DNA from: Thioclava atlantica
GTDB taxonomy: Bacteria > Pseudomonadota > Alphaproteobacteria > Rhodobacterales > Rhodobacteraceae
NCBI RefSeq assembly: GCF_000737065.1
Contig: NZ_AQRC01000005.1
Span: 1 to 64,000 of the forward strand
Reading direction: 5' to 3'
Length of the DNA stretch: 64,000 bases
The notes under the pieces were generated by a model. That model searched no databases, was not told the origin of the DNA, and worked only from the letters and a program-made list of their open reading frames with translations. Below, one piece after another: positions 57,641 to 64,000 of this stretch (position 1 is its first letter; every line of letters begins with the position of its first letter). A program made the translations under genes and the position numbers.

Positions 57641-59011
57641 ATGCTGACCAATGACCAACTCGACAAGTGGGATCGCGAGAGCTTTTTCCACCCCTCGACC
57701 CATCTTGCCCAGCACGCGCGCGGCGAGAGCCCGAACCGGATCGTGACCGGCGGTCAGGGCGTGTTCATCGAGGACCGGGATGGCAACAAGCTGCTCGACG
57801 CCTTCGCGGGGCTCTATTGCGTGAATGTGGGCTATGGCCGCACCGAGATCGCGGATGCCATCGCCGAGCAGGCGAAGGAACTGGCCTATTACCACGCCTA
57901 TGTCGGCCACGGCACCGAGGCCTCGATCACGCTCGCCCATATGGTGCTTGAACGCGCGCCCGATCACATGTCGAAGGTCTATTTCGGCCTGTCGGGCTCG
58001 GATGCGAACGAGACCAACATCAAGCTGGTCTGGTATTACAACAACATCCTGAACCGGCCCGAGAAGAAGAAGATCATCTCGCGCTGGCGCGGCTATCACG
58101 GCTCGGGGCTGATGACCGGCTCGCTGACGGGGCTGGAACTGTTCCACAAGAAATTCGACCTGCCGCTGAGCCAGGTGATCCATACCGAGGCCCCCTATTA
58201 CTTCCGTCGCCCCGATGCGGCGATGTCGGAAGAGGCCTTCACCGCCTATTGCGCGAGCGAGCTGGAGCAGCTGATCGAACGCGAGGGCCCCGACACCATC
58301 GCCGCCTTCATCGGTGAGCCGGTTCTGGGCACCGGCGGCATCGTGCCCCCGCCGAAAGGCTATTGGGAGGCGATCCAGAGGGTTCTGGCCAAATACGACA
58401 TCCTGCTGATCGCCGATGAGGTCGTCACCGGTTTCGGGCGTCTCGGGAGTATGTTCGGCTCGGATCACTACGGCATGAAGCCTGACCTGATCACCATCGC
58501 GAAGGGCCTGACCTCGGCCTATGCGCCGCTTTCGGGCACGATCGTGAGCGACAAGATGTGGAAGGTGCTCGAGCAAGGCACGGACGAGAACGGCCCGATC
58601 GGCCATGGCTGGACCTATTCGGCCCACCCGATCGGCGCGGCGGCCGGTGTCGCGAACCTCGAACTGATCGACAAGCTGGGACTGGTCGCGAATGCCGGGA
58701 TGGTCGGGAAATATCTCAACGACCAGATGCGCGCCGCGATCGGCGAACACGCCAATGTCGGCGATATCCGTGGCGAGGGGATGCTCTGCGCGGTGGAATT
58801 CGTGAAGGATCGCGACGCCCGGACCTTCTTCGAGGCCTCCGAGAAAGTCGGCGCGAAGCTCGCGCGCGCGCTGGTCGAGCGCGGCGTGATCGGGCGCGCG
58901 ATGCCGCAGGGCGACATCCTGGGCTTCGCCCCGCCGCTCTGCCTGACCAAGGACGAGGCCGACCGGATCGTCGCGGTCACCGCCGATGCGGTGAAGGCCA
59001 CGCTCGGGTGA
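57641..59011 (+). CDS. Class III pyridoxal-phosphate aminotransferase
   Basis: A 456-residue omega-aminotransferase. ATG 57641 follows AAAGGAGACC; an upstream ATG at 57620 lies in the stop of the dehydrogenase gene and is less likely. The PLP lysine is in ITIAKGLTSAYAPLSG, the aspartate in LLIADEVVTGFGRLG, and WRGYHGSGLMTGSL is also conserved. Members act on putrescine, GABA, diaminobutyrate or similar amines. With the dehydrogenase it would turn an amine into a carboxylic acid by way of a semialdehyde. The substrate cannot be fixed from sequence alone. Confidence 0.9.
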   Translation: MLTNDQLDKWDRESFFHPSTHLAQHARGESPNRIVTGGQGVFIEDRDGNKLLDAFAGLYCVNVGYGRTEIADAIAEQAKELAYYHAYVGHGTEASITLAHMVLERAPDHMSKVYFGLSGSDANETNIKLVWYYNNILNRPEKKKIISRWRGYHGSGLMTGSLTGLELFHKKFDLPLSQVIHTEAPYYFRRPDAAMSEEAFTAYCASELEQLIEREGPDTIAAFIGEPVLGTGGIVPPPKGYWEAIQRVLAKYDILLIADEVVTGFGRLGSMFGSDHYGMKPDLITIAKGLTSAYAPLSGTIVSDKMWKVLEQGTDENGPIGHGWTYSAHPIGAAAGVANLELIDKLGLVANAGMVGKYLNDQMRAAIGEHANVGDIRGEGMLCAVEFVKDRDARTFFEASEKVGAKLARALVERGVIGRAMPQGDILGFAPPLCLTKDEADRIVAVTADAVKATLG

Positions 59012-59018
59012 TAGCGGT

Positions 59019-59046
59019 CAGGGCCCGTCCGCAGCGGCGGGCCCTG
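59019..59046. terminator. Hairpin between the convergent aminotransferase and lpxB genes
   Basis: CAGGGCCCG (59019-59027) and CGGGCCCTG (59038-59046) form a perfect 9-bp stem with a 10-base loop, filling the 37-bp gap between the two stop codons. No T-run follows directly, so it may protect 3' ends or act as a factor-dependent stop. Confidence 0.55.
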
Positions 59047-59048
59047 TC

Positions 59049-60203
59049 TCACCCGTTCTTTTCGAGAAATCCTAGAACCGACCGGGCCGCGCGTTCCCCC
59101 GGAGACGCCCCGCCTTCGCCGAGCCGGCGCATCGTCTCCTCCATCGCCGCGATCTGTTCCGCGCGTACCGAGGGCGTCTCGAGGATTTCCAGCATCTTTC
59201 CGGAAATCTCGCGCGGCTTGCAGTCGGGGCCGAGGAATTCGGGCACCGCGCGGGTCTCGGAGACGAGGTTCACCAGCGTCACCGTGTCGATCCGCAGCAT
59301 CCGCCAGATCAGGTGCCAGGTGAGGAAACTGGCGTCATAGGCGATCACCATGGGCACCCGGTTCGCGGCGAGTTCTAGGCTCACCGTGCCCGACGCCGCC
59401 AGCGCGATATCGGCGGCCGCGAAGGCTGCGCGCTTGTCCTCGGCGCTCTCCACGACGATCGGGGGCACCGGCCAGCGCGCGGTCATCTCGCGCACCATGC
59501 CTGCCACCCCGCGCACCGTGGGCAGCACCACCCGCAGACCCGGTTCGCGGTCGCGCAGCTGCATCAGCGCCTCGTCGAAGCGCGGCCCGAGCCGTTTCAC
59601 CTCGCCCCGGCGCGAGCCCGGCAGGCAGAGCGCGAGCGGTTGCTCGGCGTCGATCATGTGGATCTCGCGGAAGGCCGCAGCCTCGGCCGCACCCGCACGC
59701 GGCTCGGCCACGACCGGATGGCCCACGAAATCACAGCTCATACCCGCCGCTTCCATGTAGGGCGGCTCGAAGGGCAAGAGCGCGAGCACATGATCGACGA
59801 CCTGCGCCATCTTCTGCGCGCGCCCCGGACGCCATGCCCAGACCGAGGGCGCGACGTAATGGATCACCTTGAGATCGGGGCGCTTCTGCTTCGCGAGTCG
59901 CGCGACCCGCAGGCAGAAATCCGGACTGTCGATGGTGATGAGCGCATCGGGGGCCATCGCCACCACGGCCTCGGCGGTCTCGGCGATGCGGCGTTTCAGG
60001 TGGCGGTATTTCGGCAGGACCTCCATGATCCCCATGACCGAGAGCTCTTCCATCGGAAAGCGGCTCTGCAGGCCTTTCGTCTCCATCTCGGGCCCGCCGA
60101 TGCCCTGCCACTCGATCCCCGGCGCCAATGTCTCGAGCCCCGCCATCAGGGCGCCGCCGAGCTTGTCGCCCGAGGCTTCGCCCGCGATGACGAAGACCCT
60201 CAT
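59049..60203 (-). CDS. lpxB: Lipid-A-disaccharide synthase
   Basis: LpxB joins lipid X and UDP-diacylglucosamine to form the lipid A disaccharide at the inner membrane. The 384-residue protein has GEASGDKLGGALM at the N-terminus, VAPSVWAWRPGRAQKMA in the middle, and SGTVSLELAANRVPMVIAYD near the C-terminus, all family signatures. Its start overlaps the lpxI stop by four bases. It is the last gene of the envelope operon and convergent with the aminotransferase gene. Confidence 0.96.
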   Translation of the reverse strand: MRVFVIAGEASGDKLGGALMAGLETLAPGIEWQGIGGPEMETKGLQSRFPMEELSVMGIMEVLPKYRHLKRRIAETAEAVVAMAPDALITIDSPDFCLRVARLAKQKRPDLKVIHYVAPSVWAWRPGRAQKMAQVVDHVLALLPFEPPYMEAAGMSCDFVGHPVVAEPRAGAAEAAAFREIHMIDAEQPLALCLPGSRRGEVKRLGPRFDEALMQLRDREPGLRVVLPTVRGVAGMVREMTARWPVPPIVVESAEDKRAAFAAADIALAASGTVSLELAANRVPMVIAYDASFLTWHLIWRMLRIDTVTLVNLVSETRAVPEFLGPDCKPREISGKMLEILETPSVRAEQIAAMEETMRRLGEGGASPGERAARSVLGFLEKNG

Positions 60204-61015
60204 GGCACCCTCGCCCAGAGAAAGAGCCCCGCTGACTCGGCGGCCGCGATCACGGCCGCACGGTCAAGGAGCATCACACCGCCCGCCTCGAAGGCGATCC
60301 CGGCAAGCCCGGCGGCGGCGGCATTCTCGACGGTCGTCACGCCGATCGCGGGCAGATCGACACGGCGATCCTGACCGGGTTTCGGCGCCTTGTAGAAGAC
60401 CCCTTTCAACCCGTTAAGATCGCGGCGCAAACCCTTGTGGTGGCGCACGAAATCGAGCATCGCATCGGTTCCCGGAACGGTCTCGACAGCAAGGCAGAGC
60501 CCGCGCGCAACCACCGCGCCCTGCCCGATATCCGACGCGCCAAGGGCCGCGACGATCTCGGCGCCGCGCTCGGCATCGGCCTGCTCGACCACACCGGGCG
60601 CACCGCAAAGCACGCCCTCGTCGGGCACCAGATCGGGGGCGATCTCATGCGCGCCCACGACCTCGAATTCCCATTCCTCGAAGACCTCGATCACCGCGCG
60701 CAGCGTCGCATCATCGCCCGCCTGCATCGCCATCGCGAGCCGGGGAACGAGTTGGGCCGAGCGCGGGTCGAACTGTTCGGGGTCGATGGCCGGGCGCTGC
60801 ATCGCGCCTGCGAAAACCACCCGGCGGATGCCGCGATCGGTCAGCTCGTCGAGAAACGGCACCAGCCGCTCGATCCGGAAGCGCAGATGCTCGCCCGTCA
60901 GATCGCAGGGCGCGCCGATCATCTCGCAGACGAGAAGCCCCGGGGCCGCCTCGGCCACGATCGCGGGAAGACGGCCGGAGCCGGCGATCAGCGCGGTATC
61001 CGTCGCTCCGCTCAT
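60200..61015 (-). CDS. lpxI: UDP-2,3-diacylglucosamine pyrophosphatase LpxI
   Basis: LpxI (DUF1009) hydrolyses UDP-2,3-diacylglucosamine to lipid X and UMP; it replaces the unrelated LpxH of gammaproteobacteria. The 271-residue protein starts with an LIAGSGRLPAIVAEAA nucleotide-binding-like segment and ends with the typical DLPAIGVTTVENAAAAGLAG. It overlaps lpxA by four bases upstream and lpxB by four bases downstream. Confidence 0.93.
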   Translation of the reverse strand: MSGATDTALIAGSGRLPAIVAEAAPGLLVCEMIGAPCDLTGEHLRFRIERLVPFLDELTDRGIRRVVFAGAMQRPAIDPEQFDPRSAQLVPRLAMAMQAGDDATLRAVIEVFEEWEFEVVGAHEIAPDLVPDEGVLCGAPGVVEQADAERGAEIVAALGASDIGQGAVVARGLCLAVETVPGTDAMLDFVRHHKGLRRDLNGLKGVFYKAPKPGQDRRVDLPAIGVTTVENAAAAGLAGIAFEAGGVMLLDRAAVIAAAESAGLFLWARVP

Positions 61016-61809
61016 TTGCCCGGCGTCAGGAAGCTGCGGTCCGAGGGACCGAGGATGAAATCGAGCACCTCGCGGACGAGGTCGGATTCGACGCCCGCCT
61101 CGGAGAGCTGGCGCGCGCTGTCGCGGAAGCTGCCCTGCCCGAGGACGCCGAGCGCGTCGCGCAGCGCCGCGATCTCGTCGCGCGACGTGCCGCGGCGTTT
61201 CAGCCCCACGAGATTGAGCCCTTCGAGCTGTGCCCGCGGGCCTGCGACCAGCGCATGCGGGATCACGTCGGCAGTGACCATCGAAAGCGCCCCGATGATC
61301 GCGCCGCGCCCGAGCCGGACGAACTGGTGCACGCCCGAGAGCCCGCCCACGATCACGTCATCCTCGATCACGCAATGGCCCGCCACGGCGACCGAATTCA
61401 CCAGGATCACGCGGTCGCCGATCCGGCAGTCATGCGCGACATGACACGAGGACATGAACAGCCCGTCATCGCCGACCTCGGTGATCCCGCCACCGCCCTC
61501 GGTGCCGGAATTCATCGTGACATATTCGCGGATCCGGTTGCGCTTGCCGATCACCAGCCGGGTCTTCTCGCCGCGGAATTTCAGGTCCTGCGGGATCTGG
61601 CCGAGCGAGGCGAAGGGAAAGACGCGCGTCTCTTCGCCGATCTCGGTCGCGCCCTGCACCACGACATGGCTTTGCAGCTCCACGGCGCGGCCCAGAACCA
61701 CCTCGGATCCGATCACGCAGAACGGCCCGACGCGGCAATCGGGACCGATCACCGCCCCGTCTTCGATCACCGTCGAAGGGTGAACCTGCGCGCTCGGATG
61801 GATGCTCAT
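61012..61809 (-). CDS. lpxA: UDP-N-acetylglucosamine acyltransferase
   Basis: LpxA transfers the first acyl chain to UDP-GlcNAc in lipid A synthesis. The 265-residue protein starts at ATG 61809 (MSIHPSAQVHPSTVIEDGAV), with many left-handed beta-helix hexapeptides (VIEDGAVIG, VLGRAVELQ). The catalytic histidine lies in SSCHVAHDCRIGD. It is five bases from the fabZ stop. Confidence 0.96.
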   Translation of the reverse strand: MSIHPSAQVHPSTVIEDGAVIGPDCRVGPFCVIGSEVVLGRAVELQSHVVVQGATEIGEETRVFPFASLGQIPQDLKFRGEKTRLVIGKRNRIREYVTMNSGTEGGGGITEVGDDGLFMSSCHVAHDCRIGDRVILVNSVAVAGHCVIEDDVIVGGLSGVHQFVRLGRGAIIGALSMVTADVIPHALVAGPRAQLEGLNLVGLKRRGTSRDEIAALRDALGVLGQGSFRDSARQLSEAGVESDLVREVLDFILGPSDRSFLTPGK

Positions 61810-61814
61810 CGCGC

Positions 61815-62276
61815 TCAGCCCTTGATATCCATCATCGCCATGAACTCGGCCTCGCAGGCCAGTTCGCCATCGACCTCGGCACGGCCCTTGAACTTCCAGA
61901 CCTTTCCGCCGCCCCGCAGCACCGTCACATGCATCTCCAGCACGTCTCCCGGGACCACCTTGCGCCGGAACTTGCACTTGTCGATCGCCATGAAATAGGT
62001 GCCGAGCTCCTTGTCGATCGTGTTGGTCGTGATGCCGACGACGACCGCCGAGGTCTGCGCCATCGCCTCGACGATGGTCACGCCGGGCATGATCGGCTCG
62101 TCCGGGAAATGGCCCTGGAAATGCGGTTCGTTGCAGGTGACGTTCTTGATGCCGACCGCGCCCTTCATCGGGACGATATCGCGCACCTTGTCGATCAGCA
62201 GGAACGGGTAGCGATGCGGGATGATCCGCTTGATGAGCGAGAGATCGGCTTCGGTATAGGGGGCGGGTTCGGTCAT
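61815..62276 (-). CDS. fabZ: 3-hydroxyacyl-ACP dehydratase FabZ
   Basis: FabZ dehydrates hydroxyacyl-ACP in fatty acid elongation and supplies acyl chains at the branch to lipid A. The 153-residue hot-dog protein has [16 protein letters not shown], the catalytic histidine in [17 protein letters not shown] and the catalytic glutamate in [11 protein letters not shown]. It lies between skp (106-bp gap) and lpxA. Confidence 0.96.
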   Translation of the reverse strand: MTEPAPYTEADLSLIKRIIPHRYPFLLIDKVRDIVPMKGAVGIKNVTCNEPHFQGHFPDEPIMPGVTIVEAMAQTSAVVVGITTNTIDKELGTYFMAIDKCKFRRKVVPGDVLEMHVTVLRGGGKVWKFKGRAEVDGELACEAEFMAMMDIKG

Positions 62277-62382
62277 CGGATGTCCTCGTCTTCAGGCGGC
62301 GACAGGCGCGGCCCGCTTCTCTTTTGGTTATGTTGCTAGCAATGGATCGGGCGCTTGGCAAGGAGCGCGGCGGCGCGCAAGT

Positions 62383-63171
62383 TCAGTTGGCGGAGCCGCT
62401 CTCATCGGGCATCGGAAGGCCGAGCGGCAGGGCGGGTTGCGGCGGCGCGCCGCCCTTGAGGACCGGATCGGCGCCGGTTTCGGCTTTCTTGTTGGCGCTG
62501 TCATCGACATAGACCCTGCCCTGATCGGGCGCCGTGTCGGCGGAGGGCCCGTCTGGCTGCGCGGCCGTGCCAGGATCGGTCGTCGGCGCCGGAACTTCTG
62601 CGGGCACCCGTCCCGCTCCGTCGCCGATCTCCTTGTCCACGCGCTTGCCGAGTTCCTCGGTGACGTCGGCTTCGGCGAGACCGCGGATAATGACCCGCGA
62701 ATCCAGCACAACGGTCGCCCCGCGCGTCTGCAGCACCTCGTCGAGAAGCGGCATCACGGTGCGCACGAAGGTCTGGCGCTCGTCGTTCAGTTGGCGCTGG
62801 ATCGCGTCGGCCTTCGCCTTCTGCGCGGTGCGGATCTCGGTCGCGCGCTTGTCGAAGGCAGTCGCCGCCGCCTGGAAATCGGCCGGAGCCATCTTCGAGC
62901 GGCGTTCGGTCAGGTCGCGCTCCTCCGCCTCGAGTTGCCCGGCAATACGGTTGTTCTCGGTGCGCAGAGCCGCCGAGGCATTCTCGATCTCGTCATTGAC
63001 GCGCTTGCCCCAGAGCGAGTTCTCGTAGAGCCGTTCCCAATCCAGCGTGAGGACGGGGCTACGCTCGGCACTCTGGGGCGCGGCGGCGGTCTGTGCCCCC
63101 GCCGCGAGCCCCGAGACCGCCAGCGCGACCCCGGTCAGAGCCGCCGCTATTCCCCGGACGATCGGGCGCAT
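62383..63171 (-). CDS. skp: OmpH/Skp-family periplasmic chaperone
   Basis: A 262-residue exported protein with a signal peptide ending near AAGAQTAAAP. Residues of about 45-170 form the helical Skp/OmpH core (LTLDWERLYENSLWGKRVND, then a long coiled-coil-like region). The last 80 or so residues are a Pro/Ala/Gly-rich low-complexity tail, longer than in E. coli Skp. It delivers unfolded outer-membrane proteins to the BAM complex. It lies one base from the bamA stop codon. Confidence 0.85.
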   Translation of the reverse strand: MRPIVRGIAAALTGVALAVSGLAAGAQTAAAPQSAERSPVLTLDWERLYENSLWGKRVNDEIENASAALRTENNRIAGQLEAEERDLTERRSKMAPADFQAAATAFDKRATEIRTAQKAKADAIQRQLNDERQTFVRTVMPLLDEVLQTRGATVVLDSRVIIRGLAEADVTEELGKRVDKEIGDGAGRVPAEVPAPTTDPGTAAQPDGPSADTAPDQGRVYVDDSANKKAETGADPVLKGGAPPQPALPLGLPMPDESGSAN

Positions 63172-63172
63172 C

Positions 63173-64000
63173 TCAGAACTGGGTCGAGAGCGTCAGATCG
63201 AAGTTCTGGGTCCGGTCATAGTCTTCCTTCTTGATCGCGCGCGAGAAGTTCAGGCGCAGCGGACCGATGCCGGAATCCCAGAAGATCGAGACGCCGACCG
63301 CGGAGCGGATATGCATCGAGTCATCGACCGTCGCGGAAGTGCCGGAGGTGTTGTCGAGCCCCCAGACCGAGCCGACATCCCAGAACAGGCCGCCGGTGAT
63401 GCCGTATTCCTCGGGCAGACCGATCGGGAATTGCGCCTCGACCTTGCCGGCCCAGTAGTAATTGCCGCCGAGCGCGTCATTGTTGGGTGCCGAGCCGTCG
63501 CGCGGCCCGATGCCGTAGCTCTCGAAGCCCCGGATCTGGTTGCCGTTGTAGCGCTGCAGGATCGTCGTGCCGCCCGTCGCATGCACCGCGCCGCCCTCGA
63601 GCGAGGCCCGCAGCGTGACCTCTTCGTTGAAGACCTTGCGCTCGCCCTGGATCTTCGCCGAGGTCGTGCCGCCGGTGACGTCGCCGCCCAGACCCCAGAA
63701 ATCCTGCGACAGGCTGAATTTCCAGTTGAAGCGCGGGTCGATCTGCTCGAGCGAGGTGTCGTAGCTGTAGGTGTAGCCGACGCCGGAATAGCGCTGCGTG
63801 CCTTTGGTCGCTTCCTCGTCCTTCAGGATCTGCGAGGAATCCGCCGACACGTTGCTGAGCGTGTCCTCGCCGACCTTGTAGCGCACCTGCAGGCGGCCAC
63901 GCTCGGAGACGGGGAATTCGAAGGCGGGCGAGAGGTTGATCCGCCGCGTGTCGAAATTCTGGTTCGTCGCCGAGCTCGAGGTGAAATAGCCCGCGCCGAA
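63173..64000 (-). CDS. bamA: Outer membrane protein assembly factor BamA (C-terminal part, cut by window edge)
   Basis: The C-terminal 275 residues of BamA, the outer-membrane beta-barrel that inserts other barrels. The visible part is barrel: alternating strands such as FGAGYFTSSSATNQNFDTRR, RGFESYGIGPRDGSAPNNDA (with the conserved loop-6 region RGF), the late SAVGVSIFWDSGIGPLRLNF, and the final strand NFDLTLSTQF ending in phenylalanine. The start and the POTRA domains lie beyond 64000. It is the upstream member of the skp-fabZ-lpxA-lpxI-lpxB run. Confidence 0.93.
   Translation of the reverse strand, partial: FGAGYFTSSSATNQNFDTRRINLSPAFEFPVSERGRLQVRYKVGEDTLSNVSADSSQILKDEEATKGTQRYSGVGYTYSYDTSLEQIDPRFNWKFSLSQDFWGLGGDVTGGTTSAKIQGERKVFNEEVTLRASLEGGAVHATGGTTILQRYNGNQIRGFESYGIGPRDGSAPNNDALGGNYYWAGKVEAQFPIGLPEEYGITGGLFWDVGSVWGLDNTSGTSATVDDSMHIRSAVGVSIFWDSGIGPLRLNFSRAIKKEDYDRTQNFDLTLSTQF

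Noticed and set aside
55559-59011. A complete ectoine catabolic cluster
   Set aside because: Only the asnC, dehydrogenase and aminotransferase genes are present; the transporter, hydrolase and deacetylase genes are not.

Overview
The window reads as chromosomal DNA of a high-GC alphaproteobacterium of the order Rhodobacterales. Evidence: a ctrA response regulator next to a DUF1153/SciP gene, a HemB without zinc-binding cysteines, an LpxI-type lipid A pathway, a class I PHA synthase with a phasin-like protein, a Hint/RTX secreted protein, and many protein families typical of Rhodobacteraceae. Nearly all of it is ordinary, densely packed core genome. Six copies of an unnamed palindromic repeat sit at gene 3' ends.

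Layout. 1-61 is the last 61 bp of a mobile element: positions 61 down to 24 form a 38-bp terminal inverted repeat of Tn3-family type. It cuts into an acyl-CoA synthetase gene whose 3' part (62-964) remains, overlapping a DsbA/FrnE-like gene, followed by a Bcr/CflA-type exporter. 3-9 kb: mfd, a small membrane protein, hemB, a SYLF-domain lipoprotein and a lytic transglycosylase. 9.8-11.3 kb: a three-gene operon (PepSY protein, b-type cytochrome, membrane-anchored LuxR-type regulator). 11.5-19.8 kb: ssb, then glgP-glgB-glgC for glycogen turnover (no glgA or glgX here), with a divergent GH13 alpha-glucosidase. 20-24.6 kb: hfq-hflX and trkA-trkH. 24.8-29.4 kb: a polyamine-type ABC importer without a binding protein, a MocR-type regulator and a DUF1127 protein. 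29.6-33.1 kb: a large RTX/Hint secreted protein, a gene-poor segment of lower GC, and tRNA-Leu(CAA).

33-41.6 kb: a zinc metallopeptidase, a YqaA-like membrane protein, dsbB, gyrA, trmFO, gluQRS, hisI, an IscU-like scaffold protein and an unannotated 40-residue membrane peptide. 41.7-48.4 kb: recG and ligA (overlapping), ctrA, sciP and mnmA; the ctrA terminator hairpin appears to contain the ligA ribosome binding site. 48.5-53.4 kb: a phasin-like gene, a ligase-associated exonuclease with its ATP-dependent ligase (half of the LHEP repair cassette), and phaC. 53.7-53.9 kb: a three-hairpin structure ending in an intrinsic terminator, a good small-RNA candidate. 54-59 kb: a DHA2-type exporter and an asnC-dehydrogenase-aminotransferase trio that matches the end of ectoine catabolic clusters but lacks the rest. 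59-64 kb: the envelope operon bamA-skp-fabZ-lpxA-lpxI-lpxB, without lpxD, running off the right edge inside bamA.

The most notable observations are the Tn3-type insertion at the left edge, the repeat family at convergent gene ends, the ctrA-terminator/ligA-RBS overlap, the small-RNA candidate at 53.8 kb, the PepSY/cytochrome b/membrane-LuxR operon, and the 40-residue peptide gene.
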